A DNA stretch of 35,320 nt, from positions 1 through 35,320 of the forward strand of contig JAIRVF010000009.1 of NCBI GenBank assembly GCA_031254035.1. The letters are read 5' to 3'. Positions 27,184 through 35,178 of this stretch are shown one piece after another (position 1 is the first letter of the stretch; each line of letters begins with the position of its first letter). The stretch comes from Paenibacillus sp. GTDB taxonomy: Bacteria; Bacillota; Bacilli; Paenibacillales; Paenibacillaceae. The notes beneath the pieces were generated by a model, which saw only the letters and a list, made by a program, of their open reading frames with translations, had not been told where the DNA came from and did not search any database. Both the position numbers and the translations under genes were made by a program.

Positions 27184-27460
27184 AGTTCAAAAAGGCCAGT
27201 TTTCAGCACCGAGGCATATGCTTCCGATATGCGTTTTTCAAAATGCTTGAATTGGATGAAGATAGGGACTGAGGAGCGGAGCTACACGTTTTCGTAGAAA
27301 ACGACTTCGTAAGCAGCCACCTGTAGTGGGTACTTGAGTACCTGAAATATTTCCAAAGGAAATATTCTTCGTAAGCGTAGGCTAAGACCGGCTGAATTCA
27401 AGATTCGATGCCGAGTTGCTTCCTGATTCACTTCGTGATCAAAGGCGAACTTTTTGAATA
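27184..27460 (+). ncRNA. Candidate structured RNA upstream of ywzB-murA
   Basis: An outer stem TTCAAAAAG (27186-27194)/CTTTTTGAA (27450-27458), extended by GCC/GGC after a 3-nt bulge, encloses a second long-range stem CTTGAATT (27246-27253)/AATTCAAG (27395-27402). Local hairpins: GCATAT/ATATGC (27214-27232), CGTTTTC/GAAAACG (27287-27303), GGTACT/AGTACC (27329-27342), AATATTTCC/GGAAATATT (27346-27366), and GATTCAC/GTGATC (27425-27440). A purine-rich GGGACTGAGGAGCGGAG lies at 27264-27280. No long frame crosses it. It is either a free RNA or a leader of ywzB. I do not recognise it as a named RNA family. Confidence 0.6.
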
Positions 27461-27494
27461 ACCTCTTTGAGGCTAATAAGGATGGAGGCGCAAG

Positions 27495-27752
27495 ATGGAT
27501 TCAAGCTTTAACAATACTCTGTTTAGCGGTTTGGGTGTCAACGGTTTGATTTCGATAATTGTCTCTCTAATCTGTATTGGCATGTCTTGGTGGGCTCTGC
27601 AAAATTTGAAGTTGGACTTGTTTATCCGGCATCCGAAGAGTGCCCAAGGAAAGCTGCTGCAATTGTTGCTGGCCATTATCTTGGGGCATTTTGTTGCTAA
27701 ATTCATACTGGATTATTTGAGTTGGAGCCAAATGATCAAATACATGTTTTAG
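27495..27752 (+). CDS. ywzB: DUF1146 family membrane protein YwzB
   Basis: 85 aa with two hydrophobic helices (about residues 15-36 and 52-72) and a basic connecting loop containing LKLDLFIRHPKSAQGKLLQLLL, the typical DUF1146 layout. Function is unknown in the family. It is conserved between the atp operon and murA in Bacillales, as here. ATG follows ATGGAGG. Confidence 0.88.
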   Translation: MDSSFNNTLFSGLGVNGLISIIVSLICIGMSWWALQNLKLDLFIRHPKSAQGKLLQLLLAIILGHFVAKFILDYLSWSQMIKYMF

Positions 27753-27970
27753 CGTAACGGCTTTTGGGTATGAGTCAGCTGTTTTCTTGGCCAAAATAGT
27801 CGGATGAGCAATGATTATGTCGAATAATAACATTTTTTTATGTCAACAATGAATACAACAAGGTTTTTATGCTTGAATAACACCTTTTGCAATAACTGCC
27901 ATGAGGTCTAACACAGCAGATTCGATGTACACCAGAATCCCTCCGTATTCATTGAAAGAACCGGCTGAAA

Positions 27971-28062
27971 TTGGTACTGGGTCTTTAGATCTAGTAAAAT
28001 TTGTGTTCTGGGTCTCATTCGCCAAAAAGTGCTTGTATCCATGAAATAGTCGGTGTTAAGAT
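27971..28062 (+). promoter_or_regulatory. Candidate promoters of murA
   Basis: In the 387-nt gap after ywzB two possible sigma-A promoters are visible: TTGGTA-N18-TAAAAT (27971-28000) and TTGTAT-N18-TAAGAT (28033-28062). Neither is strong. No terminator is visible after ywzB, so read-through is also possible. Nothing else in 27753-27970 stands out. Confidence 0.4.
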
Positions 28063-28139
28063 GGAGGTTAGGGAATTAACAATGTTTTTTCTTGTGAATA
28101 CAGAATTTGTGGAAAAAAATGAACGCGGAGGGAATCATG

Positions 28140-29483
28140 ATGAGCAAATTTATCGTCCGCGGTGGCAATAAACTGACCGGAAGCGTGAAAGTCAGCGGAG
28201 CAAAAAATTCAGTTCTTCCGATCATCGCTGCCTCTCTTCTTGGGGAAGAAGGAGTAAGCGCTATTTATGATGCGCCTCCTCTTGACGATGTAATTACAAT
28301 CAGCAAAGTGTTGGAATCCATAGGTGCAGGCATTACATATGCAAATAATGTAATGAGGGTTGACGCCCAAGCTATTTCCTCTTGCGAAGCACCTTATGAA
28401 TGGGTGCGGAAAATGCGTGCGTCTTTCCTGGTCATGGGTCCTTTGCTCGCAAGAATGGGGCATACACGGATTTCTCTGCCGGGAGGTTGCGCCATTGGAA
28501 CAAGACCGATCGATCAGCACTTAAAAGGCTTCGAAGCTTTGGGAGCCGAGATCAGTCTTGGACAAGGCTATATAGAAGCGAAAGTGAACGGCAAACTGCG
28601 TGGTGCTAAAATCTATTTGGATGTAGCTAGCGTAGGTGCTACTGAAAATATTATGATGGCTGCCACTCTGGCTGAAGGGGTTACCGTGATCGAAAATGCG
28701 GCGAGAGAGCCAGAAATTGTCGATCTGGCTAACTACCTAAACGGGATGGGCGCTATCGTTCGTGGCGCAGGTACCGGTGTGATCCGTATTGAAGGCGTTG
28801 AGAAACTGCATGGTACCGAGCATACGGTCATTCCTGACCGGATTGAGGCAGGCACGTTTATGGTGGCTGCAGCGATTACTGGCGGCGATGTGTACGTAGA
28901 AGGCGCGATTGTAGATCATCTTGGTCCGGTCGTTTCCAAATTGGAAGAGATGGGCGTATCCATCGAGCCTGATGAGAATGGCATTCGCGTGATGGCGAAT
29001 CATCCACTCAAGGCGGTAGATATCAAAACACTCCCTTACCCAGGATTTCCTACCGACATGCAGTCGCAAATGATGGCACTGCTGCTCAAATCCGAAGGAA
29101 CGAGCGTCGTAACCGAAACGGTGTTTGAGAACCGTTTTATGCATGTGGATGAGTTCCAACTCATGAATGCAGAGATCAAGGTTGAAGGCCGTACAGCGAT
29201 TGTGACGGGAGGAGCAAGTCTGAAAGGCGCCAAAGTGTGTGCAACGGATTTGCGTGCAGGTGCCGCATTGATTCTTGCGGGTCTCGTTTCCGAAGGTACG
29301 ACCGAAGTGAGCGGAACACATCACATTGACCGTGGTTATGTGGATTTGGCTGAGAAGCTTTCTGCACTTGGTGCGGATATCTGGCGCATCTCTGTTGAAG
29401 AGCCTACGCTTGAACCGGCCAAAAAAAAGGTGGAGCTGGAAGAAGAGATTCCTGTATTCAACATCCAGCCAACTTGGGTATAA
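28140..29483 (+). CDS. murA: UDP-N-acetylglucosamine 1-carboxyvinyltransferase (MurA)
   Basis: 447 aa; first committed step of peptidoglycan synthesis, adding enolpyruvate from PEP to UDP-GlcNAc. The catalytic Cys is C117 in [15 protein letters not shown], the Cys form that is fosfomycin-sensitive. Other conserved stretches: [15 protein letters not shown] and [13 protein letters not shown]. Two adjacent ATGs (28137, 28140) are possible; the GGAGG at 28127-28131 favours 28140. Position next to spoIID matches murAA of B. subtilis. The tail has a Lys/Glu-rich segment before NIQPTWV. Confidence 0.97.
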   Translation: MSKFIVRGGNKLTGSVKVSGAKNSVLPIIAASLLGEEGVSAIYDAPPLDDVITISKVLESIGAGITYANNVMRVDAQAISSCEAPYEWVRKMRASFLVMGPLLARMGHTRISLPGGCAIGTRPIDQHLKGFEALGAEISLGQGYIEAKVNGKLRGAKIYLDVASVGATENIMMAATLAEGVTVIENAAREPEIVDLANYLNGMGAIVRGAGTGVIRIEGVEKLHGTEHTVIPDRIEAGTFMVAAAITGGDVYVEGAIVDHLGPVVSKLEEMGVSIEPDENGIRVMANHPLKAVDIKTLPYPGFPTDMQSQMMALLLKSEGTSVVTETVFENRFMHVDEFQLMNAEIKVEGRTAIVTGGASLKGAKVCATDLRAGAALILAGLVSEGTTEVSGTHHIDRGYVDLAEKLSALGADIWRISVEEPTLEPAKKKVELEEEIPVFNIQPTWV

Positions 29484-29584
29484 CGGCTTCATTGCTATTA
29501 TAGAATGGCAAGAAAAACGCAAAACCAATCTATATAATATTGTACTGGAAAAGAGCAGAAACCTAGACTGTAATTAAGCGAGCA

Positions 29585-29613
29585 AGGACCGGCCCTATGG
29601 GGCCGGTCTTTTT
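29585..29613 (+). terminator. Terminator after murA
   Basis: GACCGGCCC and GGGCCGGTC form a perfect 9-bp stem with a 4-nt loop, followed by TTTTT. Confidence 0.95.
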
Positions 29614-29771
29614 GCGTTTCTAGAGATTTAATAACGTATGAATTTTGAAGAATATATCCTTTATACCGCAAGAAAGACAACATCTAAGAATGATTGGGTG
29701 TTCAATAGAGTACGACGTTAGCGGTCTCTCTATTTCATATGAATCTTCCATTTCTCCTAAAAGGCGGTTCT

Positions 29772-29802
29772 ATCATCTGTCAAAAGCTCATAACTATACA
29801 TA
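29772..29802 (+). promoter_or_regulatory. Weak sigma-E-like promoter candidate for spoIID
   Basis: ATCATCTG, 15 nt, TATACATA partly match the sigma-E elements (KMATATT and CATACANT). spoIID is sigma-E-dependent in B. subtilis. Otherwise the 29614-29919 stretch has only a spurious 69-codon frame (29645-29854). Confidence 0.3.
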
Positions 29803-29919
29803 TCGGGAGAAAAGAGGCAGAGAGCCGGAATCCAATACCCACAGCCAAATATAGAAACTCACAATACATAGAGTCTATCAGAAGGCAGAGGATGAAGAAC
29901 TAATGGAGGTTGGAAGAAT

Positions 29920-31131
29920 ATGAACGACCCACGTACACAAATAAAAGTATCGATTGTACAGAGAAATAAAGCAGCGAAGCCGGATATTCCCTTACATCAA
30001 CCAAGTGAGGTTGATAAGGAGGGCGGCCGGCTGGCGCCTGTGCGGCGCTCATGGGCCTCGCCGCCCGGAAGCGACCGCGGCGGAGCCTGGCGGCCGAAAA
30101 GCCCGGGCAACGCCCGCAGGATGCCCCCCACCGCCATATGGGCGGGAGGGCTGCTCGCTTTGGCGCTGCTGATTCCTGGGCTGGTGGTGACGACGCACCA
30201 CCAGCCCAAACCGCTACCTGCGCCCATACCCGCGCCGGTAGCCCCAGCTGTGCCGCAAATATTCGCACAGCCGCAGGTGTCCGTCTATCTATCGAAGACG
30301 GGCACAGTTGAGACGCTGCCTCTCGAAGATTACGTCGTCGGGGTCATCGCGGCTGAGATGCCGGCCGATTTCGATCTCGAGGCACTGAAAGCCCAAGCGG
30401 TGGCTGCACGCACGTTTATCGTACGCCGGCTTGCCGACGAGGACCGAAGCGGCGTACCTGGCTCGCAAGCGGATGTGACAGACACGGTTAACCATCAAGC
30501 CTATCTCTCCAAGGAGCAGTTGGAGACGTTAGGGAAGGGTAAACCGGAGGAGCTGGCCAAGTTGAAGAGAGCGGTGGAGGAAAGCCGCAATACAATCTTG
30601 ACCTATCAAGGCAAGCCGATTACCGCTTCTTTTTTCTCTAACGGCAACGGCTATACCGAAAATTCGGAAGAGTATTGGAGCCAAAGTATTCCGTACCTAC
30701 GCAGCGTGACCAGTCCCTGGGACGAGCAGGCGCCGAACTTTAAAGAGACGGTAAAGATGAGCCGGGAGGATTTTTTGACCAAGCTTGGATTGGTAGGTCA
30801 AACTATACCTTCGGCAGCGCTGGGCAGTCATCAGCCTTTCATTCAAATCCTTTCCACATCGACGGGACACCGCATTAAGGGAATTTCCATCGGCGGGGTT
30901 AAATTCAGTGGCCGGGAGGTAAGAGAGAAACTTGGCCTCCGCTCCAGCGAGTTTAGTTGGAAGACCTCCGGCGGCGATGTTTTGATTACAACATATGGTT
31001 ACGGACATGGTGTCGGCATGAGCCAATGGGGAGCGGAAGGAATGGCGAAGGAAGGTTATACCGCGACCCAAATTCTGAAACACTACTATACCGGCGTCCA
31101 ATTCTCGAAAGCTTCGGATTTCATTAAATAA
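29920..31131 (+). CDS. spoIID: Stage II sporulation protein D, SpoIID
   Basis: 403 aa; mother-cell membrane lytic transglycosylase that acts with SpoIIP and SpoIIM to degrade septal peptidoglycan during engulfment. One membrane helix at about residues 71-90, then an outer catalytic domain. The catalytic Glu is E146 in VIAAEMPADFDLEALKAQ, and the conserved end is GYGHGVGMSQWGAEGMA. The cytoplasmic N terminus is unusually long (about 70 residues), basic and Pro/Gly/Arg-rich, and its DNA (30000-30250) is much richer in GC than the rest of the gene. ATG is preceded by TGGAGG. Confidence 0.95.
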   Translation: MNDPRTQIKVSIVQRNKAAKPDIPLHQPSEVDKEGGRLAPVRRSWASPPGSDRGGAWRPKSPGNARRMPPTAIWAGGLLALALLIPGLVVTTHHQPKPLPAPIPAPVAPAVPQIFAQPQVSVYLSKTGTVETLPLEDYVVGVIAAEMPADFDLEALKAQAVAARTFIVRRLADEDRSGVPGSQADVTDTVNHQAYLSKEQLETLGKGKPEELAKLKRAVEESRNTILTYQGKPITASFFSNGNGYTENSEEYWSQSIPYLRSVTSPWDEQAPNFKETVKMSREDFLTKLGLVGQTIPSAALGSHQPFIQILSTSTGHRIKGISIGGVKFSGREVREKLGLRSSEFSWKTSGGDVLITTYGYGHGVGMSQWGAEGMAKEGYTATQILKHYYTGVQFSKASDFIK

Positions 31132-31334
31132 CAAATCACGGGCGGAGCAGCTCCTATTAGTTCTACGATCCCTCTTTCAGTTTTCTATAGCAGCTATAAA
31201 GTAAAGGGAATATTAATTCGTCTAATTATTCTTCTTACTATAAGAGACGCGTCTATCCTAAAAAAAGTTCGCTTTGTTAAAACTTTATCTCCGAGTTTCT
31301 ACTATATTTAAAGCTATAATCAAGAAATTTGGAT

Positions 31335-31368
31335 GCGGTCAGTGATCGGAAGAACGATCCGTAACCGC
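31335..31368. repeat. Hairpin after spoIID
   Basis: GCGGT...ACCGC encloses GATCG/CGATC with a 6-nt loop. No T run follows, so it is not a classical terminator. It lies 33 nt before the four-module array. Confidence 0.6.
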
Positions 31369-31400
31369 AGTGGCTGGACTCGCGTATAGCCGGGGGATTC

Positions 31401-31587
31401 TCTAACGAAACGTGGCATCGCTATTTGTCGCAAAAATGGCTCTTTGAAATTCTAACGAAACTGGGTATCGCTATTAAGCTAAAATGTGCCGCCGAAGCCT
31501 GATTTTATTCCAAATAATGATCTGTAGTTTCGTTAGATTCAATTTGCTCTTATTTTTGAGACAATAGCGCTCTGTAGTTTCGTTAGA
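31401..31587. repeat. Symmetric array of four 25-bp modules
   Basis: The module begins TCTAACGAAAC and ends near GCTATT. Two direct copies lie at 31401-31425 and 31451-31475, and two inverted copies at 31513-31537 and 31563-31587. Copies within each pair are spaced exactly 50 bp start to start. The whole forms a 187-bp inverted repeat centred near 31494. No coding frame is evident. It fills most of the 573-bp gap between spoIID and spoIIQ. Confidence 0.92.
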
Positions 31588-31655
31588 GATACATGGGATA
31601 ACAGTTTCCTCCGGGAAGCTGTTAGGCGATTCTCAAAAAATAATTTAAGAGATAC

Positions 31656-31683
31656 GTATAAAAGGTTTTGCCCCGGTAACACT
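31656..31683 (+). promoter_or_regulatory. Sigma-F-type promoter of spoIIQ
   Basis: GTATA (31656-31660), a 14-nt spacer, then GGTAACACT (31675-31683), which fits the GGNNANANT -10 of sigma-F. spoIIQ is a classic sigma-F gene. Spacer is 1 nt shorter than at spoIIR. Confidence 0.65.
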
Positions 31684-31704
31684 GATTACTGAGGTGATAA
31701 CCAT

Positions 31705-32454
31705 ATGAATGAACAAAACAAAAGTAATCAAAACCATGGAGAAACTCCTAAAAAATCACAGGGAGAGCTGGTAAGCCAGCCGTCTGCATGGAAAAAGCTG
31801 TTGTCCAAACGGTGGGTATACCCGGCAGCTTATGTGGCCGCAGCAGCAATTATACTAACCTTAGTTTGGGTCTACCAGGATGTCAGCCAGAAGAGACTTG
31901 CACAAGACCCTACTAAAGTGACGGAGAACGCCGCGCTACCTACTACAGGACAAATCGATAAAGAAACCGCCAAAGAGCCAAAAGATCAGGAAGTAACCGC
32001 TACTGTTCAAGGCATGGCATGGCCGGTGGCCGACGCCAATGAAGTCAAAGTCGTGAAGCCTTTCTTTGATGAGAATGGAACTGCCGAAGATAATCAGGCG
32101 GCCATGGTGCAGTACAATGACACGTTTATCCCGAATGTCGGCGTGGATCTCGGTCGCGAGGATGACAAGGTGTTTGACGTTAAGGCAGCACTCCCCGGCA
32201 AAGTTACCAGAGTGCAACTGAATCCACCTCTGACGGGTACAGTCATCGAAATTACACATGACAACAATGTGAAAACCGTGTATCAATCTCTATCCGACGC
32301 AAAAGTGAAAGAGGGCGATACGGTGAAGCAGGGCGATACAATCGGTACAGCTGGCCGCAGTGAAATTGAGAAGGATCTGGGCAACCATGTACACTTTGAA
32401 GTGGTCGAAAAGGGAACCCAAGTTAATCCGATAAGTCTGCTTCCCAAAAAATAA
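31705..32454 (+). CDS. spoIIQ: SpoIIQ-like M23/LytM-domain protein
   Basis: 249 aa; forespore membrane protein that pairs with SpoIIIAH across the intermembrane space during engulfment. One membrane helix at about residues 38-57, then a linker and a LytM (M23) domain at about 125-245. The first zinc-ligand His of the HxGxD motif is replaced by Asn: N144 in PNVGVDLG. D148 and the H228-V-H230 pair are kept. The enzyme is therefore probably inactive, as known for B. subtilis SpoIIQ, which also lost this His. GAGGTGAT precedes ATG 31705. Context (after spoIID, before spoIIID) supports the name. Confidence 0.88.
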   Translation: MNEQNKSNQNHGETPKKSQGELVSQPSAWKKLLSKRWVYPAAYVAAAAIILTLVWVYQDVSQKRLAQDPTKVTENAALPTTGQIDKETAKEPKDQEVTATVQGMAWPVADANEVKVVKPFFDENGTAEDNQAAMVQYNDTFIPNVGVDLGREDDKVFDVKAALPGKVTRVQLNPPLTGTVIEITHDNNVKTVYQSLSDAKVKEGDTVKQGDTIGTAGRSEIEKDLGNHVHFEVVEKGTQVNPISLLPKK

Positions 32455-32466
32455 ATAAAACACAGG

Positions 32467-32494
32467 AAAGGCGGGGAAAACCCCTGCCTTTTTT
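32467..32494 (+). terminator. Terminator after spoIIQ (first)
   Basis: AAAGGCGGGG and CCCCTGCCTTT form a stem with one bulged T and loop AAAA, followed by a T run. Confidence 0.85.
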
Positions 32495-32505
32495 ACTGCA
32501 ACCAA

Positions 32506-32529
32506 AGCCCCACTTCGTGGGGTTATTTT
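32506..32529 (+). terminator. Terminator after spoIIQ (second)
   Basis: AGCCCCAC and GTGGGGTT form an 8-bp stem around TTC, followed by ATTTTG. A back-up terminator 12 nt after the first. Confidence 0.65.
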
Positions 32530-32582
32530 GCGTGTAATGAAAATAAATGGGCCTTAGGGAGCTTGTCAGGTCTCCAAAGCGC

Positions 32583-32610
32583 GAATATATAGGCACGCCC
32601 CTCATATAAT
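32583..32610 (+). promoter_or_regulatory. Sigma-E-type promoter of spoIIID
   Basis: GAATATA (32583-32589), a 13-nt spacer and CATATAAT (32603-32610) match the sigma-E -35 (KMATATT) and -10 (CATACANT) at 6 of 7 and nearly all positions. The spacer is about 1 nt short. spoIIID is a mother-cell sigma-E gene in B. subtilis. Confidence 0.65.
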
Positions 32611-32644
32611 GTACCAAACATCCACACAGTAGGGAGGCGGGAGC

Positions 32645-32926
32645 GTGCACGATTACATCAAGGAACGGACGATTAAAATTGGACGTTGTATCGTGGAGAC
32701 GAAGCACACGGTCCGGACAATTGCCAAAGAATTTGGCGTATCAAAAAGTACAGTGCATAAGGACTTGACCGAACGTTTGCCTGAAATCAATCCTGATCTG
32801 GCGGACCAGGTCAAGCACATACTCGAATACCATAAGTCGATCCGTCATCTACGGGGAGGAGAAGCCACCAAGATCAAATACAAAAAGACGAAAAAACGCG
32901 AAGCGGTGGGATCCGCCAAATCATAA
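32645..32926 (+). CDS. spoIIID: Sporulation transcriptional regulator SpoIIID
   Basis: 93 aa; mother-cell DNA-binding protein that activates and represses sigma-E and sigma-K genes. A helix-turn-helix lies at about residues 22-42 (TVRTIAKEFGVSKSTVHKDL), followed by a basic C terminus (KIKYKKTKKRE) that contacts DNA. GTG start at 32645 after GGGAGGCGG. Preceded by a sigma-E-type promoter. Confidence 0.96.
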   Translation: MHDYIKERTIKIGRCIVETKHTVRTIAKEFGVSKSTVHKDLTERLPEINPDLADQVKHILEYHKSIRHLRGGEATKIKYKKTKKREAVGSAKS

Positions 32927-32958
32927 TTTTTTGAGAAGTCAAAGCTCGCTTTAAACCA

Positions 32959-32988
32959 TTGAATCCGTCCCCTGAAGTATGATATGTT
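32959..32988 (+). promoter_or_regulatory. Candidate sigma-A promoter of mbl
   Basis: TTGAAT, an 18-nt spacer and TATGTT. The leader to mbl would be about 130 nt. Confidence 0.45.
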
Positions 32989-33122
32989 AAAAGATGGTAT
33001 AGGTCGAAAAATGTGATCCCTGCTTCCCTATGTACATAACCCTGCCGCATCTTGTCGAAAAGGGACTTTCAGAAGGCTCAGGGACTCTTTTACCATAAAA
33101 TATGACTTTGGGGGCTCTTTTC

Positions 33123-34124
33123 ATGATGTTTAGCAAGGATATTGGAATTGATCTGGGTACGGCTAACGTTTTGATTCATGTGAAAGGGAGGGGCGTCGTT
33201 GTTGACGAACCTTCCGTTGTAACGATTGAAAGTGATACGAAAAAGGTTCTCGCCGTTGGCGAAGAAGCTCGCAGAATGGTGGGACGCACACCAGGTAATA
33301 TTGTGACGATCCGCCCGCTGCGTGATGGCGTTATTGCGGATTTTGCCATTACGGAAGCGATGCTGAAATATTTTATCGGCCGTGTTGGTGGCCGCAGCTG
33401 GAGCAGCCGTCCGCGCATTTTGATCTGCGCACCTACCAACATTACCTCGGTTGAGCAGAAAGCAATTCGCGATGCTGCTGAACGCAGCGGGGCGAGAGAT
33501 GTATTTCTGGAGGAAGAACCAAAGGCTGCGGCGATTGGCGCCGGAATGGACATTTTTGAACCAAGCGGCAACATGGTTGTCGATATTGGCGGCGGAACAA
33601 CGGATGTTGCCGTGCTTTCTATGGGTGACATCGTAACCGCCTCTTCTACTAAGATGGCGGGGGACAAGTTTGACGAGTCTATCGCTAAATATATTAAAAA
33701 TAAATACAAGCTTATGATCGGCGAGCGTACTTCCGAGGATATCAAGATCAATATTGGTACGGTACGTCCAGGTGGAAAACAAGATGAGATGGATATCCGT
33801 GGACGAGACATGGTGTCGGGACTTCCGCTTACGGTCACGATTTCATCTAGTGAGATTCAGGAAGCGTTATGGGAGCCGGTTTCCTCGATTGTCACGGCAG
33901 CGAAGTCGGTGTTGGAACGGACACCGCCGGAATTGTCGGCGGATATTATCGACCGAGGCGTGATTTTAACAGGCGGCGGGGCGCTGCTGAACGGATTGGA
34001 CGAGCTCCTTTCCGAAGAACTCCGCGTTCCAGTGCTGATTGCCGAAGACCCGATGCACTGCGTCGTAAAAGGCACGGGAATCATGCTGGATAATTTGGAC
34101 AAGGTCGTTAAGAAATCGTTCTAA
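33123..34124 (+). CDS. mbl: MreB-like cell-shape protein Mbl
   Basis: 333 aa; bacterial actin that guides lateral wall synthesis. Phosphate-1 loop DIGIDLGTANVLIHVKGRG at the N terminus, phosphate-2 VDIGGGTTDVAVLSMG near residue 158, and the C-terminal LTGGGALLNGLDELL. An ATG at 33102 is in frame but lies before the ribosome binding site GGGGG (33110-33114). ATG 33123 has the better spacing; ATG 33126 would give the common MFSKDIG start. It is named mbl, not mreB, because of its position between spoIIID and flhO as in B. subtilis. Confidence 0.95.
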   Translation: MMFSKDIGIDLGTANVLIHVKGRGVVVDEPSVVTIESDTKKVLAVGEEARRMVGRTPGNIVTIRPLRDGVIADFAITEAMLKYFIGRVGGRSWSSRPRILICAPTNITSVEQKAIRDAAERSGARDVFLEEEPKAAAIGAGMDIFEPSGNMVVDIGGGTTDVAVLSMGDIVTASSTKMAGDKFDESIAKYIKNKYKLMIGERTSEDIKINIGTVRPGGKQDEMDIRGRDMVSGLPLTVTISSSEIQEALWEPVSSIVTAAKSVLERTPPELSADIIDRGVILTGGGALLNGLDELLSEELRVPVLIAEDPMHCVVKGTGIMLDNLDKVVKKSF

Positions 34125-34234
34125 GCCGCCGATAAATACAATATAATTACGGATTGCAAAGGTCCGTTCATATATCTTTGCTAAATGAAAGCATTTGGCA
34201 TTTGGCACGACATGAAAAGGGGGCTCCCACTTAT

Positions 34235-35116
34235 ATGATCAGAGGACTTTATACAGCGGCCGCAGGCATGCTGACATCACAAAGCCGCCATGATACCGCT
34301 GTACAGAATTTAGCCAACGTCAACACGCCGGGTTACAAGCAGGTCAACAGCGTGGCCCGCTCTTTTCCGGAAATGTTGCTTACGATGGTCGGAGGAAACA
34401 GCGATCATCCCACGTCGAAGATCGGTAAGCTGAATACCGGGGTGTTTGCGGAGGAAGCTTTGTCGATTTACCAACGAGGCGTTGTCACAGAAACTGATAA
34501 TTCGACGGATTTTGCGCTAGTGTCCGATATGGAAGTGAAGGATCCGAAAACCGGCCAAAATATTATGTTCGACGGTTCCGGCAAATCGTTCAGCGCAAAT
34601 GGCGATGTGGTTTACAAACCGGAAGCTTTCTTCACGGTAAAGGGACCGGATGGGCAAATCCGCTATACCAAAGATGGCAACTTTAAGGTTGATACGAACG
34701 GCCAATTGCTTACATCCACTGGTTACCAGGTATTGGACAGCAACAACCGGGCAATTGTATTGACAGGCTCCGTCGACAACTTTAAAGTGAACGAACAGGG
34801 GTACATTTTGGACCCGAATACTGGAGCACGCGGTGCTCGCCTGGGTGTGTCTGTTGTAGGACAGCCATTCCAGATGACACGCGACGGCGAAGGGGTATTC
34901 CGGATCGATGACCCGCAGGAAGCAGGCGTGCGTCCGATGGGCGGGACAGACCGCGTGGAAGTACGTCAGAACTATATTGAAGCCTCGAATGTGAATCCGT
35001 CCGATGTCGTGGTCGATATGAATATGGCACTCCGTGCTTATGAAGCAAACCAGAAAGTGATTCAATTTTACGATAAAAGCTTGGATAAAGCGGTTAACGA
35101 AGTTGGTAGGGTGTAA
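34235..35116 (+). CDS. flhO: Flagellar basal-body rod/hook protein FlhO (FlgF/FlgG family)
   Basis: 293 aa. The N-terminal rod-protein motif is MIRGLYTAAAGMLTSQSRHD with NLANVNTPGYKQ. The C-terminal conserved domain is QNYIEASNVNPSDVVVDM with a final heptad helix LRAYEANQKVIQFYDK. These axial proteins are exported by the flagellar type III system. ATG 34235 follows AAGGGGG; the frame is open from 34154. The usual partner flhP is not seen, because an insertion sequence begins shortly after the stop. A GGAATT/AATTCC hairpin (35121-35145) follows the gene. Confidence 0.93.
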   Translation: MIRGLYTAAAGMLTSQSRHDTAVQNLANVNTPGYKQVNSVARSFPEMLLTMVGGNSDHPTSKIGKLNTGVFAEEALSIYQRGVVTETDNSTDFALVSDMEVKDPKTGQNIMFDGSGKSFSANGDVVYKPEAFFTVKGPDGQIRYTKDGNFKVDTNGQLLTSTGYQVLDSNNRAIVLTGSVDNFKVNEQGYILDPNTGARGARLGVSVVGQPFQMTRDGEGVFRIDDPQEAGVRPMGGTDRVEVRQNYIEASNVNPSDVVVDMNMALRAYEANQKVIQFYDKSLDKAVNEVGRV

Positions 35117-35178
35117 AACCGGAATTAGGATAAGGGAGCAATTCCTGTAATGAATTAATTTGAGGTTTGAAATAAAAA

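Noticed and set aside
29645..29854. A 69-codon frame between murA and spoIID
   Set aside because: No ribosome binding site and no recognisable sequence; it overlaps the region where a spoIID promoter is expected.
31401..31587. CRISPR array upstream of spoIIQ
   Set aside because: Copies occur in both orientations and number only four; no cas genes.
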